A stretch of DNA of 64,000 nt from Candidatus Pantoea bituminis. GTDB lineage: Bacteria; Pseudomonadota; Gammaproteobacteria; Enterobacterales; Enterobacteriaceae. Below the pieces are notes generated by a model, which ran no database searches, was not told the origin of the DNA, and saw nothing but the letters and a program-made list of their open reading frames with translations. Both the position numbers and the translations under genes were made by a program. Shown in pieces: positions 1 through 9,391 of this stretch (its first letter is position 1; every line of letters starts with the position of its first letter). The stretch spans positions 1,302,001 through 1,366,000 of the forward strand of contig NZ_JAGTWO010000004.1 of assembly GCF_018842675.1 (NCBI RefSeq), written 5' to 3'.

Positions 1-21
1 CTTTATGAAGGTCGCCTGTAA
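1..21 (+). CDS. 3' end of an upstream gene (last six codons)
   Basis: The first bases read Leu-Tyr-Glu-Gly-Arg-Leu then TAA, and this stop overlaps the rfbC start as TAATG. The tight overlap suggests the upstream gene is co-transcribed with rfbC and probably belongs to dTDP-rhamnose synthesis. Too little is visible to name it. Confidence 0.4.
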   Translation, partial: LYEGRL

Positions 22-569
22 TGAAAGTTATCGAAACTAAAATTCCTGATGTGAAAATCATTGAGCCTTCGGTATTTGGGGATGAGCGAGGTTTCTTCAT
101 GGAAACCTGGCAGCAGAAGAAGTTTGAAGAACTGGTTTGCCCACGTCAGTTTGTTCAGGATAACCACTCTAAATCCTCGAAAGGTATACTTAGAGGGCTG
201 CATTATCAAACCGAAAATACGCAGGGAAAATTAGTACGCGTAGTTTCAGGTGAAGTATTTGATGTAGCCGTTGATATGCGTAAATCGTCTCCCACATTTG
301 GTCAATGGATCGGCGTGTATCTGTCAGCGGATAACAAGCGTCAACTCTGGGTCCCTGAAGGTTTTGCACATGGATTCCTCGTCACTTCCGACAGTGCAGA
401 ATTCGTATATAAATGTACAAATTACTATAATCCAAATGCCGAACATTCATTATTGTGGAATGATGAAACTGTCGGAATAGAATGGCCTATCGCTGGCGGC
501 CTGCAGCCTCAGTTATCTGGTAAAGACAAAGAAGGCCTGAGTTTCGAGAAAGCAGCCTATTTTGAATAA
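21..569 (+). CDS. rfbC: dTDP-4-dehydrorhamnose 3,5-epimerase (RmlC/RfbC)
   Basis: The 182-residue protein matches the length and cupin layout of RmlC, which epimerises dTDP-4-keto-6-deoxyglucose at C3 and C5 during dTDP-L-rhamnose synthesis in the cytoplasm. Visible family marks are the N-terminal GDERGFFMETW segment, the HSKSSKGILRGLHYQ segment with the catalytic-site His, and VPEGFAHGFLV. The ATG overlaps the preceding stop. Its place upstream of a rhamnan-type protein and an ABC exporter suggests that rhamnose is a component of the O antigen. Confidence 0.95.
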   Translation: MKVIETKIPDVKIIEPSVFGDERGFFMETWQQKKFEELVCPRQFVQDNHSKSSKGILRGLHYQTENTQGKLVRVVSGEVFDVAVDMRKSSPTFGQWIGVYLSADNKRQLWVPEGFAHGFLVTSDSAEFVYKCTNYYNPNAEHSLLWNDETVGIEWPIAGGLQPQLSGKDKEGLSFEKAAYFE

Positions 570-648
570 CACATTAAGCCAGAAATTAATCCTGGCTTTC
601 AAATTTTGATCTTCGGAAGTTGAAATTAATCTAAATTGACGCAAAAAA

Positions 649-1582
649 ATGAATGAATGTGGTCAGATAAGTATTTTAATGGCGTCATATAACGGCGAAG
701 AATTCATTGAGAAACAATTAGATTCGATACTCAAGCAAAGCTACCAAAATTGGGTTTTATATATTTCAGATGATGGTTCGACAGATACTACTCTATCTAT
801 CATTGAAAACTTTTCAACTAAACTACCTTCTGGAAAAGTAATTTTACTGAGAGGCCCTGGAAAGGGTTTTGCAGAAAATTTCCTGAGTATGTTGAGAAAC
901 AAAAATATAAAATCTTCTTATTATGCGTTTGCGGATCAAGATGACATATGGCTTGAAGATAAATTAATGACTGCTGTAAATACATTAGCCAATGTATCGG
1001 AATCTTATACCTATTTATTGTATGGGAGTCGTACAACATTAGTTGACGCTGATGAACAGGTTATAGGATTGTCGCCTCTGTTTAAAAAAGCATAGGGTTC
1101 AGAAACGCGCTTTTACAGAGTTATGCTGGTGGCAATACGATGGTCTTTAATCATCACCTTAAAAGTATATTTGAAAATATGCCAGATGATCTGAAAATAG
1201 TGTCACATGATTGGATTCTCTATATTTTATGCTCTGCATTGAATGGGCATGTCGTTTATGATGAAGTTCCAAAGATACTTTATCGCCAGCATCACAATAA
1301 TTTGGTTGGAAGTAATCAAGGGGTGATGTCTAAGTTAAACCGCCTGAAAAAACTTTTTCAGGGGAATTCAAAGTATGGGCCTTGGTTAATGAAAAGGCAT
1401 TGAATTCAATCTTCGAAAGTATGTCATCTGAAAATAAAAAAATCCTTGTTAACTTTTATAAGGATGGCAGGCGTGGGTTAGTTTATCGTCTGTCTGGTTT
1501 TTTAAATGCAAAGGTATATCGCCAAAGTAGTTTGGAAACGGCCGTTTTCATGATAATGACAATATTCAAAAAATTAGTTTAA
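649..1582 (+). pseudogene. Family 2 glycosyltransferase, interrupted by two frameshifts
   Basis: The N-terminal part (649-1095) carries GT2 marks: ILMASYNGEEF, a DDGSTD nucleotide-sugar motif and FADQDDIW. The frame ends at a TAG just after a run of six A (1084-1089). Reading one base back continues the protein as SIGFRNALLQSYAGGN and on to 1403. A second one-base shift near 1370-1372 continues as VWALVNEKALNSIFES to 1582. Joined, the pieces give a roughly 310-residue rhamnosyltransferase-like enzyme, probably acting on the O-antigen chain. Both lesions look like single missing A residues, so the gene may be intact in the living cell. Confidence 0.75.
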
Positions 1583-1594
1583 ACAGGTATTCTA

Positions 1595-2890
1595 ATGAAA
1601 AGAATTTTTATGGTTCTTGCCCGTTTGGTGTTAAAAATAATTATATATACATATTATGGGTTATTATCACTGCGTGATAGCATAAAGACAAAAAAATATA
1701 ATAATATTAAAATACAGAAAGAGTATAATGGTGGGAAAGTAATGCTTCTCGCTTTATATGAAAAGAAGCAATTGAGAAACGATACGCTCGAGCTTCTAAA
1801 AGCGGCAAGAAAAGAAAATGTTTTTGTAATTGCAGTGAATACATTGAAGTTAGAGCAGGTTAATTACCCAAGTGATCTTGTGGATGTCTATATTGAAAGA
1901 GATAACTACGGTAGAGACTTTGGAAGTTATAAGTCGGGAATGAGTTACTTCATTGATAAAAAAATGGATGCAACTTGTGAAAGATTATTAATTATCAATG
2001 ATAGTGTATTCTTTTCTAAACTTGGGTTAGATGAATTCATTCATTCACTGTTTAATTCTGAAATTGAAGTGTTAGGTTCAACTGAAAATAGCCAACACTC
2101 ACACCATTTAGGTTCATTTTGCATTTCTGTTGCCGGGAAAATAACTCGAGAAGATAAGTTTAAAGCTTTCTGGCAAGATTACAAACTCTCAAACGTTCGC
2201 CCTTTAGTCATTAAGCGTGGGGAGTTCGGGTTGAGTAAAGTTTTAAAGTCACTGACAAGTTCAGAACAGCACTTTAAATCATTATATAACGTTTCTTTTA
2301 TGGAAAAGAAACTGAGTACCGATCATGATTTCCTTGCTGATTACTACTATTACCGACGCGAAGGCGAAAGCTCATGGCATAATAAATCAGTGACTTCAAT
2401 TGTTGAGAAGGATGAGGTTTTATTATCCTATTACAACGCTTATGTTACCGAAAAAGAGATGGAGCCGCGAGCGCTGTTGGCCAGCTCCGTTGAAACAAAT
2501 ACATTCTTGCGTAACGACGGTTCAAAGAAAAAGGAAGTTGATACATTAGATTATTTGACGGTGGTTGAATTTTTAAAATCCAATAATGATACTAGTTCTC
2601 GATATGCCCTGCAGTTTCGTCAACGTTTAATAGGTATTTATTTAAACGAGTTTACGCTTGGCTCTCAAATTCATATCAATTGCCTTGCCTTACATCATTG
2701 CGGATTACCCATCATCAAATTAGATCTTATTTTTCGATGTGTCTGTAATATAAATGACATCATAAAATTGCGTGACCAATTGGACGAGTCGCAGCAAGAA
2801 GAATTTATGACGCTGATGTTATCAAGGTTGTGTGGGGATAAATTCCTTGTGGGTATTAATCGCCTTGCTTATCAATTTGGAATTTTATAA
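1595..2890 (+). CDS. RgpF-like rhamnan synthesis F family protein
   Basis: This 431-residue protein has the RgpF core: VMLLALYEKKQL, then YIERDNYGRDFGSYKSG, then RLLIINDSVFF, and HHLGSFCISV. The family takes part in rhamnose-rich polysaccharide assembly and is common in ABC-transporter O-antigen clusters. An N-terminal hydrophobic stretch (about residues 5-25) could attach it to the membrane. Its TAA overlaps the next start (TAATG), supporting one operon with the exporter genes. The exact linkage made cannot be told. Confidence 0.8.
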   Translation: MKRIFMVLARLVLKIIIYTYYGLLSLRDSIKTKKYNNIKIQKEYNGGKVMLLALYEKKQLRNDTLELLKAARKENVFVIAVNTLKLEQVNYPSDLVDVYIERDNYGRDFGSYKSGMSYFIDKKMDATCERLLIINDSVFFSKLGLDEFIHSLFNSEIEVLGSTENSQHSHHLGSFCISVAGKITREDKFKAFWQDYKLSNVRPLVIKRGEFGLSKVLKSLTSSEQHFKSLYNVSFMEKKLSTDHDFLADYYYYRREGESSWHNKSVTSIVEKDEVLLSYYNAYVTEKEMEPRALLASSVETNTFLRNDGSKKKEVDTLDYLTVVEFLKSNNDTSSRYALQFRQRLIGIYLNEFTLGSQIHINCLALHHCGLPIIKLDLIFRCVCNINDIIKLRDQLDESQQEEFMTLMLSRLCGDKFLVGINRLAYQFGIL

Positions 2891-3689
2891 TGTCGTTTCT
2901 AAAAAATCCGTAGGACTTGATGACTTCTCATCAGCACTGAAAAACTTCCATGTTGTTCGCGTGATGGGCGGACAAGATATCAGAATGCGCTATAAGCGAT
3001 CTAAGATGGGGCCATTTTGGATTACTATAAGCATGGCCGTAATGATAGCAACCATGGGATTAGTTTTCGGTAACTTATTCAAAACAGATGTTAAAGAGTT
3101 TCTCCCTTATTTAACATTAGGGCTAATTACATGGAGCTTTATTCTAAGTTCAATTTCAGAAGGATGTGATGCTTTAATTTCTTCTGAGGGTATTATCAAG
3201 CAACTCCCCGTTCCATTACATGTGCATGTTATGCGTGTAATTTGGAAAAATTTAATTATTTTCTTGCACAATATTGTAATTCTTCCCTTTGTATTATTAG
3301 CTGTGGGGAAAGGGCTGAGTTGGACTGCTTTATTAGCAGTGCCAGGTTTCCTGCTTTTAATCCTCAATTTAACATGGCTATTAATGATCCTTTCAATGAT
3401 CTGTGCGCGTTTTCGTGATATGACACAGATTGTATTAAGTATTATGCAGGTAATATTCTACCTCACGCCAGTAATTTGGATGCCCAAACTTCTTTCACAT
3501 CGTGCTGGCGAATTATTACTTAATTTGAATCCTCTGTATCATCTTATTGATTTGGTAAGAAGCCCTTTGTTAGGCACTATGCCAATGGTAAGTAGTTACA
3601 TTGTGGCGATTGTAATGGCTGTTGTAGGACTGACCGCATCAATTGCCATGACCAGCAAATATAAATATCGCGTTCCATATTGGGTATAG
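2890..3689 (+). CDS. wzm: O-antigen ABC transporter permease (Wzm)
   Basis: The protein has about six hydrophobic segments and the ABC-2 permease opening FHVVRVMGGQDIRMRYKRSKMGPFW. It would export undecaprenyl-linked O polysaccharide with the ATPase encoded next. The expected start is the ATG at 2890, which overlaps the previous stop. From there the frame hits TAG after eight codons because a run of six A (2901-2906) seems one base short. With seven A the start reads MSFLKKSVGLDDFSSALKNF and is continuous. Without that correction the long frame begins inside the upstream gene, which is unlikely to be real. Confidence 0.88.
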
Positions 3690-3697
3690 GTAAAGAA

Positions 3698-4480
3698 ATG
3701 GCTCTGATAAGATTTGAGAACGTTGGTATTGATTTTCCTATATTTAATGCACAGGCCCGTTCTATAAAAAAGAATTTCATTAATTTTGCTACTGGTGGAA
3801 AAGTTGGCAGTCATAACGGCAAAGTTGTGGTTTCCGCACTGAACAATCTGAATTTTGAAATTCAGGATGGTGAACGTGTAGGTTTGATTGGACATAATGG
3901 TGCGGGTAAAACAACCTTACTCCGTATGTTTAGTAAGGTTTATCATCCCACTACGGGTAAAGCAACGATTGATGGTGATATTGGTTCACTTATTTCTATC
4001 TCTTTAGGTATTAACCCGGAATTTACGGGCAGAGAAAATATTTATATAAGAGGCGCTTTACTTGGTTTGCGCAAAAAGGAGATTGATAGCAAAATTGAAG
4101 AGATTATTTCCTTTACTGACTTAGGCGATTTTATTGATATGCCGGTAAGGACTTATTCTTCAGGCATGCAAATGCGTCTTGGATTTAGCGTTAGTACAAT
4201 TTTTACGCCTGAAATACTGCTAATGGATGAGTGGCTTTCCGTCGGGGATGAAGGCTTCAAAGAGAAAGCAGAGGAAAGACTGACTAACATCATTAATTCT
4301 ACGAAAATTCTTATTCTTGCTAGCCATAGTAACGAATTATTAAGAAAGACGTGCACGCGTATTCTCTGGCTAGAGCATGGCACAGTAAAAATGGATGGCA
4401 CGCCAGAAGAAATTTTGCCGCTTTATTTCAAGTCCAATATGAAGCGTGGTGATTTATTAGTCTCAGAGCCCCCACAATAA
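3698..4480 (+). CDS. wzt: O-antigen ABC transporter ATP-binding protein (Wzt)
   Basis: This 260-residue ATPase has Walker A (GHNGAGKTT), the ABC signature (YSSGMQMRLGFS) and Walker B (ILLMDEW). It powers export of the lipid-linked O antigen with Wzm. I chose the ATG at 3698, nine bases after the wzm stop and just behind a GGTAAAG ribosome site. The protein ends soon after the nucleotide-binding domain, so the C-terminal carbohydrate-binding domain of longer Wzt proteins is absent. This implies chain-length or termination control that does not rely on recognition by Wzt. Confidence 0.92.
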   Translation: MALIRFENVGIDFPIFNAQARSIKKNFINFATGGKVGSHNGKVVVSALNNLNFEIQDGERVGLIGHNGAGKTTLLRMFSKVYHPTTGKATIDGDIGSLISISLGINPEFTGRENIYIRGALLGLRKKEIDSKIEEIISFTDLGDFIDMPVRTYSSGMQMRLGFSVSTIFTPEILLMDEWLSVGDEGFKEKAEERLTNIINSTKILILASHSNELLRKTCTRILWLEHGTVKMDGTPEEILPLYFKSNMKRGDLLVSEPPQ

Positions 4481-4621
4481 ATGTGATTTTAGCTGTAAAT
4501 AATGTATTTAACTATCGCACCAAAAACTACCTTTCCGTTTCAATCATGAGTTAACATGTTTGCCACATTTGTTCGTTGAATCTTGGCGATTTAACGAGTG
4601 ACCTTCAGACAGGAGTAGATA

Positions 4622-6028
4622 ATGTCAAAGCAACAGATCGGCGTTGTAGGTATGGCAGTAATGGGCCGCAACTTGGCTCTTAACATTGAGAGCCGCGGTT
4701 ACACTGTTTCTATCTTCAACCGCTCACGCGAAAAGACTGATGAAGTCATCGCTGAGAACGAAGGCAAAAAACTCTCACCTTACTACTCCATTGAGGAGTT
4801 TGTTGATTCACTGGAGAAACCACGTCGTATCCTGCTGATGGTGCAGGCGGGAGAAGCTACTGACAAAACTATCGCTTCACTGACTCCGCATTTGGATAAA
4901 GGCGACATCCTTATCGATGGCGGCAACACTTTCTACAAAGACACCATCCGTCGTAATAAAGAGCTTTCTGAGCAAGGCTTCAACTTCATCGGAACCGGCG
5001 TTTCCGGTGGTGAAGAGGGTGCCCTGAAAGGTCCATCCATCATGCCTGGCGGTCAGAAAGAAGCTTATGAACTGGTTGCACCCATCCTCGAGAAGATTGC
5101 TGCCCGTGCTGAAGGCGAAGCCTGCGTAACCTATATCGGTCCAGATGGCGCTGGTCACTATGTGAAGATGGTGCACAACGGTATTGAATATGGCGACATG
5201 CAGCTGATTGCTGAAGCTTATTCACTGCTGAAAGGCGCACTGAATCTTAGCAACGAAGAACTGGCTAAAACCTTTAGTGAGTGGAACGACGGCGAGCTAA
5301 GCAGCTACCTGATCGACATCACCAAAGATATCTTCACTAAGAAAGATGAAGACGGAAAATATCTGGTTGATGTAATTCTGGATGAAGCCGCGAACAAAGG
5401 CACTGGTAAATGGACTAGCCAAAGCTCACTGGATCTTGGCGAGCCACTGTCGCTGATCACTGAATCGGTGTTCGCACGTTACTTGTCTTCACTGAAAACT
5501 CAGCGCGTTGCAGCGTCTAAAGTTTTAAGCGGCCCAGAAGCAAAAGCCTTCACCGGTGACAAAGCTGAATTCACCGAGAAAGTGCGTCGTGCTCTGTATT
5601 TGGGTAAAATCGTTTCTTACGCTCAAGGCTTCTCACAGCTGAAAGCAGCGTCAGATCAATATAGCTGGGATCTGCATTACGGTGACATTGCTAAGATCTT
5701 CCGCGCGGGTTGTATCATTCGCGCCCAGTTCCTGCAGAAGATCACCGATGCTTATGCAGACGACGCGAGCATTGCAAATCTGCTGTTAGCACCTTACTTC
5801 AAGAACATCGCTGATGAATACCAGCAGGCGCTGCGTGATGTGGTTGCTTATGCTGTTCAAAATGGTATTCCAACGCCGACCTTCTCAGCTGCGATTGCAT
5901 ACTATGACAGCTATCGCTCAGAAGTTCTGCCGGCTAACCTGATTCAGGCCCAGCGTGATTATTTCGGTGCGCATACTTATAAGCGTACGGATAAAGAAGG
6001 TGTATTCCACACGGAATGGCTGGATTAA
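4622..6028 (+). CDS. gnd: 6-phosphogluconate dehydrogenase (decarboxylating)
   Basis: The 468-residue enzyme converts 6-phosphogluconate to ribulose 5-phosphate with NADP in the pentose phosphate pathway. The NADP-binding start ([13 protein letters not shown]), the catalytic-lysine region ([18 protein letters not shown]) and [12 protein letters not shown] are all present. The ATG follows an AGGAG site. gnd is the classic right border of enterobacterial O-antigen loci, as here. It has its own 140-base upstream region and a strong terminator behind it. Confidence 0.98.
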   Translation: MSKQQIGVVGMAVMGRNLALNIESRGYTVSIFNRSREKTDEVIAENEGKKLSPYYSIEEFVDSLEKPRRILLMVQAGEATDKTIASLTPHLDKGDILIDGGNTFYKDTIRRNKELSEQGFNFIGTGVSGGEEGALKGPSIMPGGQKEAYELVAPILEKIAARAEGEACVTYIGPDGAGHYVKMVHNGIEYGDMQLIAEAYSLLKGALNLSNEELAKTFSEWNDGELSSYLIDITKDIFTKKDEDGKYLVDVILDEAANKGTGKWTSQSSLDLGEPLSLITESVFARYLSSLKTQRVAASKVLSGPEAKAFTGDKAEFTEKVRRALYLGKIVSYAQGFSQLKAASDQYSWDLHYGDIAKIFRAGCIIRAQFLQKITDAYADDASIANLLLAPYFKNIADEYQQALRDVVAYAVQNGIPTPTFSAAIAYYDSYRSEVLPANLIQAQRDYFGAHTYKRTDKEGVFHTEWLD

Positions 6029-6031
6029 TTT

Positions 6032-6059
6032 AAAAAGGCTTCCTTCGGGAAGCCTTTTT
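6032..6059. terminator. Bidirectional terminator between gnd and the leftward aspartoacylase-like gene
   Basis: A near-perfect hairpin (AAAAAGGCTTCC, loop TTC, GGGAAGCCTTTTT) has A and T tracts on both sides, so it can end transcription from either strand. It lies directly between two convergent genes. Confidence 0.9.
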
Positions 6060-7357
6060 CACCCCACCAATAACTCACCACTCCTAACCTCATTCTCGCC
6101 CGCCAACCTCACTACCAGCATCCCCGCCGTAGCAAAGCGTACCCAATGTCGTGCATACAAAATTCCACCAAACTCTGCCACAAGCGGCGTTACTTGATCA
6201 GTCACCGGATCGATAATCTCCGCGACGACTTCGCCCGATCGGATATGCGCGCCTAATGGTTTACGATGCAGGATTAATCCCGATACAGGTGAATGGATAT
6301 ACTCGCAACCCGACAACGGCGTAGGCGGGTTTTTCAGGGCAGGGGAAGCGATAGCAGTGCCTTCGCTATAGCGCTCTTTGATCATGCTCGACTCATCGGT
6401 CGCTTCAATCACGTTCGGTGCGCTTAAACCAACACCATTTTCAGCGTTAACACTCACATCTTCGCCGCCAGAGCTCACCGACACTAATTCGTCGCCACCA
6501 ATGACAGGCGCGGCGACTTCAACGGAAACCGTAGGTTCGCTACCGCCAATATAGCCACCTTCTTGCAAAGCAGAAATAATCGCATCCGCATCTTTCTCAG
6601 CCTGCTCCGGGCAAACATCACGCACACCACGTAATTCCAGCGTCACCGGTAACAAGCCTCGCGGCATCGGGTATTCTTTACCGAAAATGTCTGCCAGTGT
6701 TAACCAAGGCTCGCAGCAAGCTTCATCAAAGGGTTCACCACCCGAAATCTGTGCCAGCAACTGGACTTCGCTGCCCAGCCAACGCGCCAGCGGCTCAATA
6801 TCTGGCCAGGCATGTGGCGTGGTGTATAAATGCGGCACGGCTTCCCAGTCACAATGCAGATCAATCATTAAATCGGCCTGGCTTGCCATACGCATCAAGG
6901 TAAAGCGCTGCGCATCCAGTTCGGTTTTAGGAATGGTGTCGCGGTAGTGAAGGTCGATGGCGTTACGAATCAGTCTTTTATTATCATACTCACTTTGCGT
7001 AAACGAACCTGAAAGCTTCTCCGCTAGCGCCTCACCTAAAGACGGAAACTTGCGATTAAAGTCCTGACCAGAAAGTGTATGGAATCGGCCTAAATGTGTG
7101 CCATGCCAATGCTGGCTTAACGCCAAAGGGTTCGCGACGGGTACCAGCGTAAAGGCTGCTTTTAACTGGCCAGCACATTCCAGAGCTTGTAAACGCTTCT
7201 TTAAAAACCACGCAACCGCCATGCCGGGCAGTTCATCGCCGTGTAAAGCCGCCTGAATATAGACCTGTCGTTTATTGTCTTCGCCGAAGTGGAAACTAAT
7301 AATTTCGCGTTGAGTGCCTAACGATGCGCTTAGCAGAGGATGATGTTGTTGATGCAT
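6059..7357 (-). CDS. Succinylglutamate desuccinylase/aspartoacylase-like M14 metallohydrolase
   Basis: The 432-residue protein has the zinc-site motif HGDELPG (His39 and Glu42) and a later MIDLHCDWE segment typical of AstE/aspartoacylase-like M14 enzymes, which hydrolyse N-acyl amino acids. The family is normally shorter. Here a low-complexity Ser/Gly/Val-rich insert (about residues 283-350) separates the catalytic part from a C-terminal biotinyl-like barrel (SPVSGLILHRKPLGAHIRSGEVVAEI). It precedes nothing obvious in its pathway but follows an amino-acid binding protein gene, so peptide or acyl-amino-acid scavenging is plausible. An AGGA site precedes the ATG. Confidence 0.8.
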   Translation of the reverse strand: MHQQHHPLLSASLGTQREIISFHFGEDNKRQVYIQAALHGDELPGMAVAWFLKKRLQALECAGQLKAAFTLVPVANPLALSQHWHGTHLGRFHTLSGQDFNRKFPSLGEALAEKLSGSFTQSEYDNKRLIRNAIDLHYRDTIPKTELDAQRFTLMRMASQADLMIDLHCDWEAVPHLYTTPHAWPDIEPLARWLGSEVQLLAQISGGEPFDEACCEPWLTLADIFGKEYPMPRGLLPVTLELRGVRDVCPEQAEKDADAIISALQEGGYIGGSEPTVSVEVAAPVIGGDELVSVSSGGEDVSVNAENGVGLSAPNVIEATDESSMIKERYSEGTAIASPALKNPPTPLSGCEYIHSPVSGLILHRKPLGAHIRSGEVVAEIIDPVTDQVTPLVAEFGGILYARHWVRFATAGMLVVRLAGENEVRSGELLVG

Positions 7358-7467
7358 ATCGGTCCTGTAATCGGCTGCGGGCGAGAAATGTAACGCCCTC
7401 TAAATGAGCATAAAAAGAAAAGTATAGTGCTGAATAACAACAGGCGGCACAAATGCCGCCTGTGATA

Positions 7468-8265
7468 TTACTGCTGAATTGAGATATCAGTCGCGAAATA
7501 GGATTTCTGAATCTTATCGAAGGTGCCGTTTTTCTTGATTTCCGCGAAGGCGTTATCAAGCGCGGTTTTCAGCTCGGCATCGCCTTTACGTAAGCCGATT
7601 GCTGTACCGGGACCAATAATCGGATCTTGCACAATTGGGCCAGCCAGCTCGAAATCTTTACCTTGTGGATGCTTCAGAAAGCCAATAGCGGCCTGAGCAG
7701 CATCGGTGAAGACCGCATCCAATCGACCTGAAATCAAATCGCTTTCCACCTGCGCCTGATCGCCATACGGAACCACGTTTACGCCGTGCGGCTGCCATTT
7801 TGCCAGCGCATAACGCTCCTGCACGGTACCTTGCTCAACGCCAACCGTTTTGCCTTTCAGCGCTTCAGCCGTGGGCAAAATACCCGAACCTTTGCGGGCA
7901 ATCAGCTGGGTGTGGGTGTCATACAGCGGCACGGTAAAGTCAATTTGCTTCATTCGTTCTTCGGTGATGCCCATGTCTGAAAGGATGGCATCAAATTTAC
8001 GCGCCTTAAGCGCAGGGATCATGCCGTCGAACTGGCTTTCTACCCAGACGCATTTAGCCTGCATTTGCTCACACAAGGCATTACCCAAGTCGATATCAAA
8101 ACCAACCAGTTTGCCCTGCGGCGTTTTGGATTCAAAAGGAGGATAGGTGGGATCGACAGCGAAGCGTACCTGTTCAATTTTTGCCTGCGCGCCGAATGCA
8201 CAGCCTGCCATCATCGCCATAACCAGCGTCTGACGCAGACGTGTTTTAGTGAAAAAATTTGCCAT
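7468..8265 (-). CDS. Periplasmic basic/polar amino-acid ABC transporter substrate-binding protein
   Basis: The protein belongs to the HisJ/ArgT-type binding proteins: FAVDPTYPPFESKTPQGKLVGFDIDL, then DAILSDMGITEERMKQIDFTVPLYDT. I placed the start at MANFFTKTRLRQ, which gives a good signal peptide with a hydrophobic core and an AQA cleavage site. It would bind an amino acid such as lysine, arginine or histidine in the periplasm. No permease or ATPase gene lies beside it, so it must share transporter parts encoded elsewhere. It is followed by the aspartoacylase-like gene on the same strand. Confidence 0.87.
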   Translation of the reverse strand: MANFFTKTRLRQTLVMAMMAGCAFGAQAKIEQVRFAVDPTYPPFESKTPQGKLVGFDIDLGNALCEQMQAKCVWVESQFDGMIPALKARKFDAILSDMGITEERMKQIDFTVPLYDTHTQLIARKGSGILPTAEALKGKTVGVEQGTVQERYALAKWQPHGVNVVPYGDQAQVESDLISGRLDAVFTDAAQAAIGFLKHPQGKDFELAGPIVQDPIIGPGTAIGLRKGDAELKTALDNAFAEIKKNGTFDKIQKSYFATDISIQQ

Positions 8266-8330
8266 TGTAAGGTCTTCTTTATTCGTGATGTTGAACAATG
8301 AAGATTACCTTTCACCTCTGGTGATGGCAA

Positions 8331-8807
8331 TTACTGGATTATTTTCACTACGTTAGCATTACTGAATGTGCGGTAATCCTCTGTATTCATTATTACCGAG
8401 TAGTCCAGCAAACCGGCGTTGAAGGCAATCTCGCTATACCGTTCAAACAGCAACGGATCAACAACCAGTTTTAATGCCGGATGAAAACTAAACGGCGGAA
8501 TCGCGCCAAACACGCAGCCCGTCAGCGAATCCACTTCGGCTGGGCTGGCCAGCGATGCACGGCGTCCGCCAACAGCATCCGCCACTTTTGTTAAATCCGC
8601 TTGTTGATCGGCGGGTAACACCGCCAGCACATGCTGTTTAATGCCGTTGCCTTTCACATGACACACCAGCGCTTTGGCGCCTTGTCCCACTTCAGTACCG
8701 CGAACAGCAGCCACCGCTTCGCATTTGCCGGTGGCTTCATGGTTCATCAGCCGATAACGCGCTTGATGCTGATTAAGCAGGGCGATCAGTTTTTCATGTG
8801 TGGTCAT
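8331..8807 (-). CDS. yeaK: Mischarged aminoacyl-tRNA deacylase, YbaK/ProX domain (YeaK)
   Basis: The sequence follows E. coli YeaK closely: HEATGKCEAVAAVRG, QGAKALVCHVKGNG, then GCVFGAIPPFSFHPALKLVVDP. The family removes wrongly attached amino acids from tRNA in trans. I selected the ATG at 8807 because a GGAGAG site stands six bases before it. An ATG 21 bases upstream is in frame but lacks such a site. The gene overlaps the end of the HTH regulator gene, so the two are probably co-transcribed. Confidence 0.9.
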   Translation of the reverse strand: MTTHEKLIALLNQHQARYRLMNHEATGKCEAVAAVRGTEVGQGAKALVCHVKGNGIKQHVLAVLPADQQADLTKVADAVGGRRASLASPAEVDSLTGCVFGAIPPFSFHPALKLVVDPLLFERYSEIAFNAGLLDYSVIMNTEDYRTFSNANVVKIIQ

Positions 8808-9129
8808 TGGACTCTCCATGATCAGCAAGCTGGATTAATAATGTTTTCAGCATATGCGGTTGGCGAGGTAATACGCCTAACTTAAGCCCTAAAGGTTTAC
8901 ATGCTCGATTTAAGGTGCTTAGCGTGGTGTTCTCTTTATCCTGCTCGATATCAGATAACGTTCGACGGCTGATGCCCACCAGCGCGGCATAGCGCTCTTG
9001 CGAGAATCCCAACACCTTTTTACGTAGTTGCATTAATAACTCGCCTTGCGACAGCTTATCCTCAATAACCTGCTGAAGCAGTTCAAGTAACATGGCTTCA
9101 CGCTGAAAAGGCGATATCGTTATCTTCAT
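8794..9129 (-). CDS. HipB-like XRE-family DNA-binding protein
   Basis: This protein of about 111 residues carries a Cro/C1-type helix-turn-helix (GFSQERYAALVGISRRTLSDIEQDK). It starts with MKITISPFQREAM at an ATG that overlaps the TGA of a HipA-N-like frame (ATGA), which argues for this start over an ATG nine bases upstream. The neighbour and the inverted repeats ahead of the pair suggest a HipB-type antitoxin or autorepressor. No HipA kinase domain gene follows; yeaK does. It is therefore probably a solitary remnant of a hip module. Confidence 0.75.
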   Translation of the reverse strand: MKITISPFQREAMLLELLQQVIEDKLSQGELLMQLRKKVLGFSQERYAALVGISRRTLSDIEQDKENTTLSTLNRACKPLGLKLGVLPRQPHMLKTLLIQLADHGESNDHT

Positions 9130-9379
9130 AGTCGCCATCCTTCGATGCGTTGGTCTAAATAATCAAAACCAATAGCCGGCAAATTCAAAATTGAGCACCC
9201 ATTTGCTGCGCATATTTCAGGTTGTAGCTTGCATAATTGTTGCGATCTATAGGGTCAATGACATAGTTGAATTAGAAGGCGAGGGCGGCGGCGCTTTCAC
9301 GGCCTTTGCGTGGCTCTTTGACGTCCAGAAACGCAATATCGTGCCATTGATTATCGACAAACAATTGCAGGGTTAACAT
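9126..9379 (-). pseudogene. HipA N-terminal-domain-like small protein, broken
   Basis: From an ATG behind a GAGG site the frame reads MLTLQLFVDNQWHDIAFLDV, like the N-terminal subdomain 1 of HipA. It hits an in-frame TAA after about 35 codons (TTC TAA TTC, probably once GAA). It also needs one extra T near 9187-9190 to reach LPAIGFDYLDQRIEGWRL and its TGA. Stand-alone HipA-N proteins occur next to HipB in split Hip systems (HipS in HipBST), so this may be the remains of such a module. No kinase gene is visible. Confidence 0.5.
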
Positions 9380-9391
9380 GCCGCGCCTCTG

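Noticed and set aside
2832..2889. An upstream extension of wzm starting inside the RgpF-like gene
   Set aside because: The overlap with RgpF and the lack of family similarity show that the real start is 2890 with a missing base.
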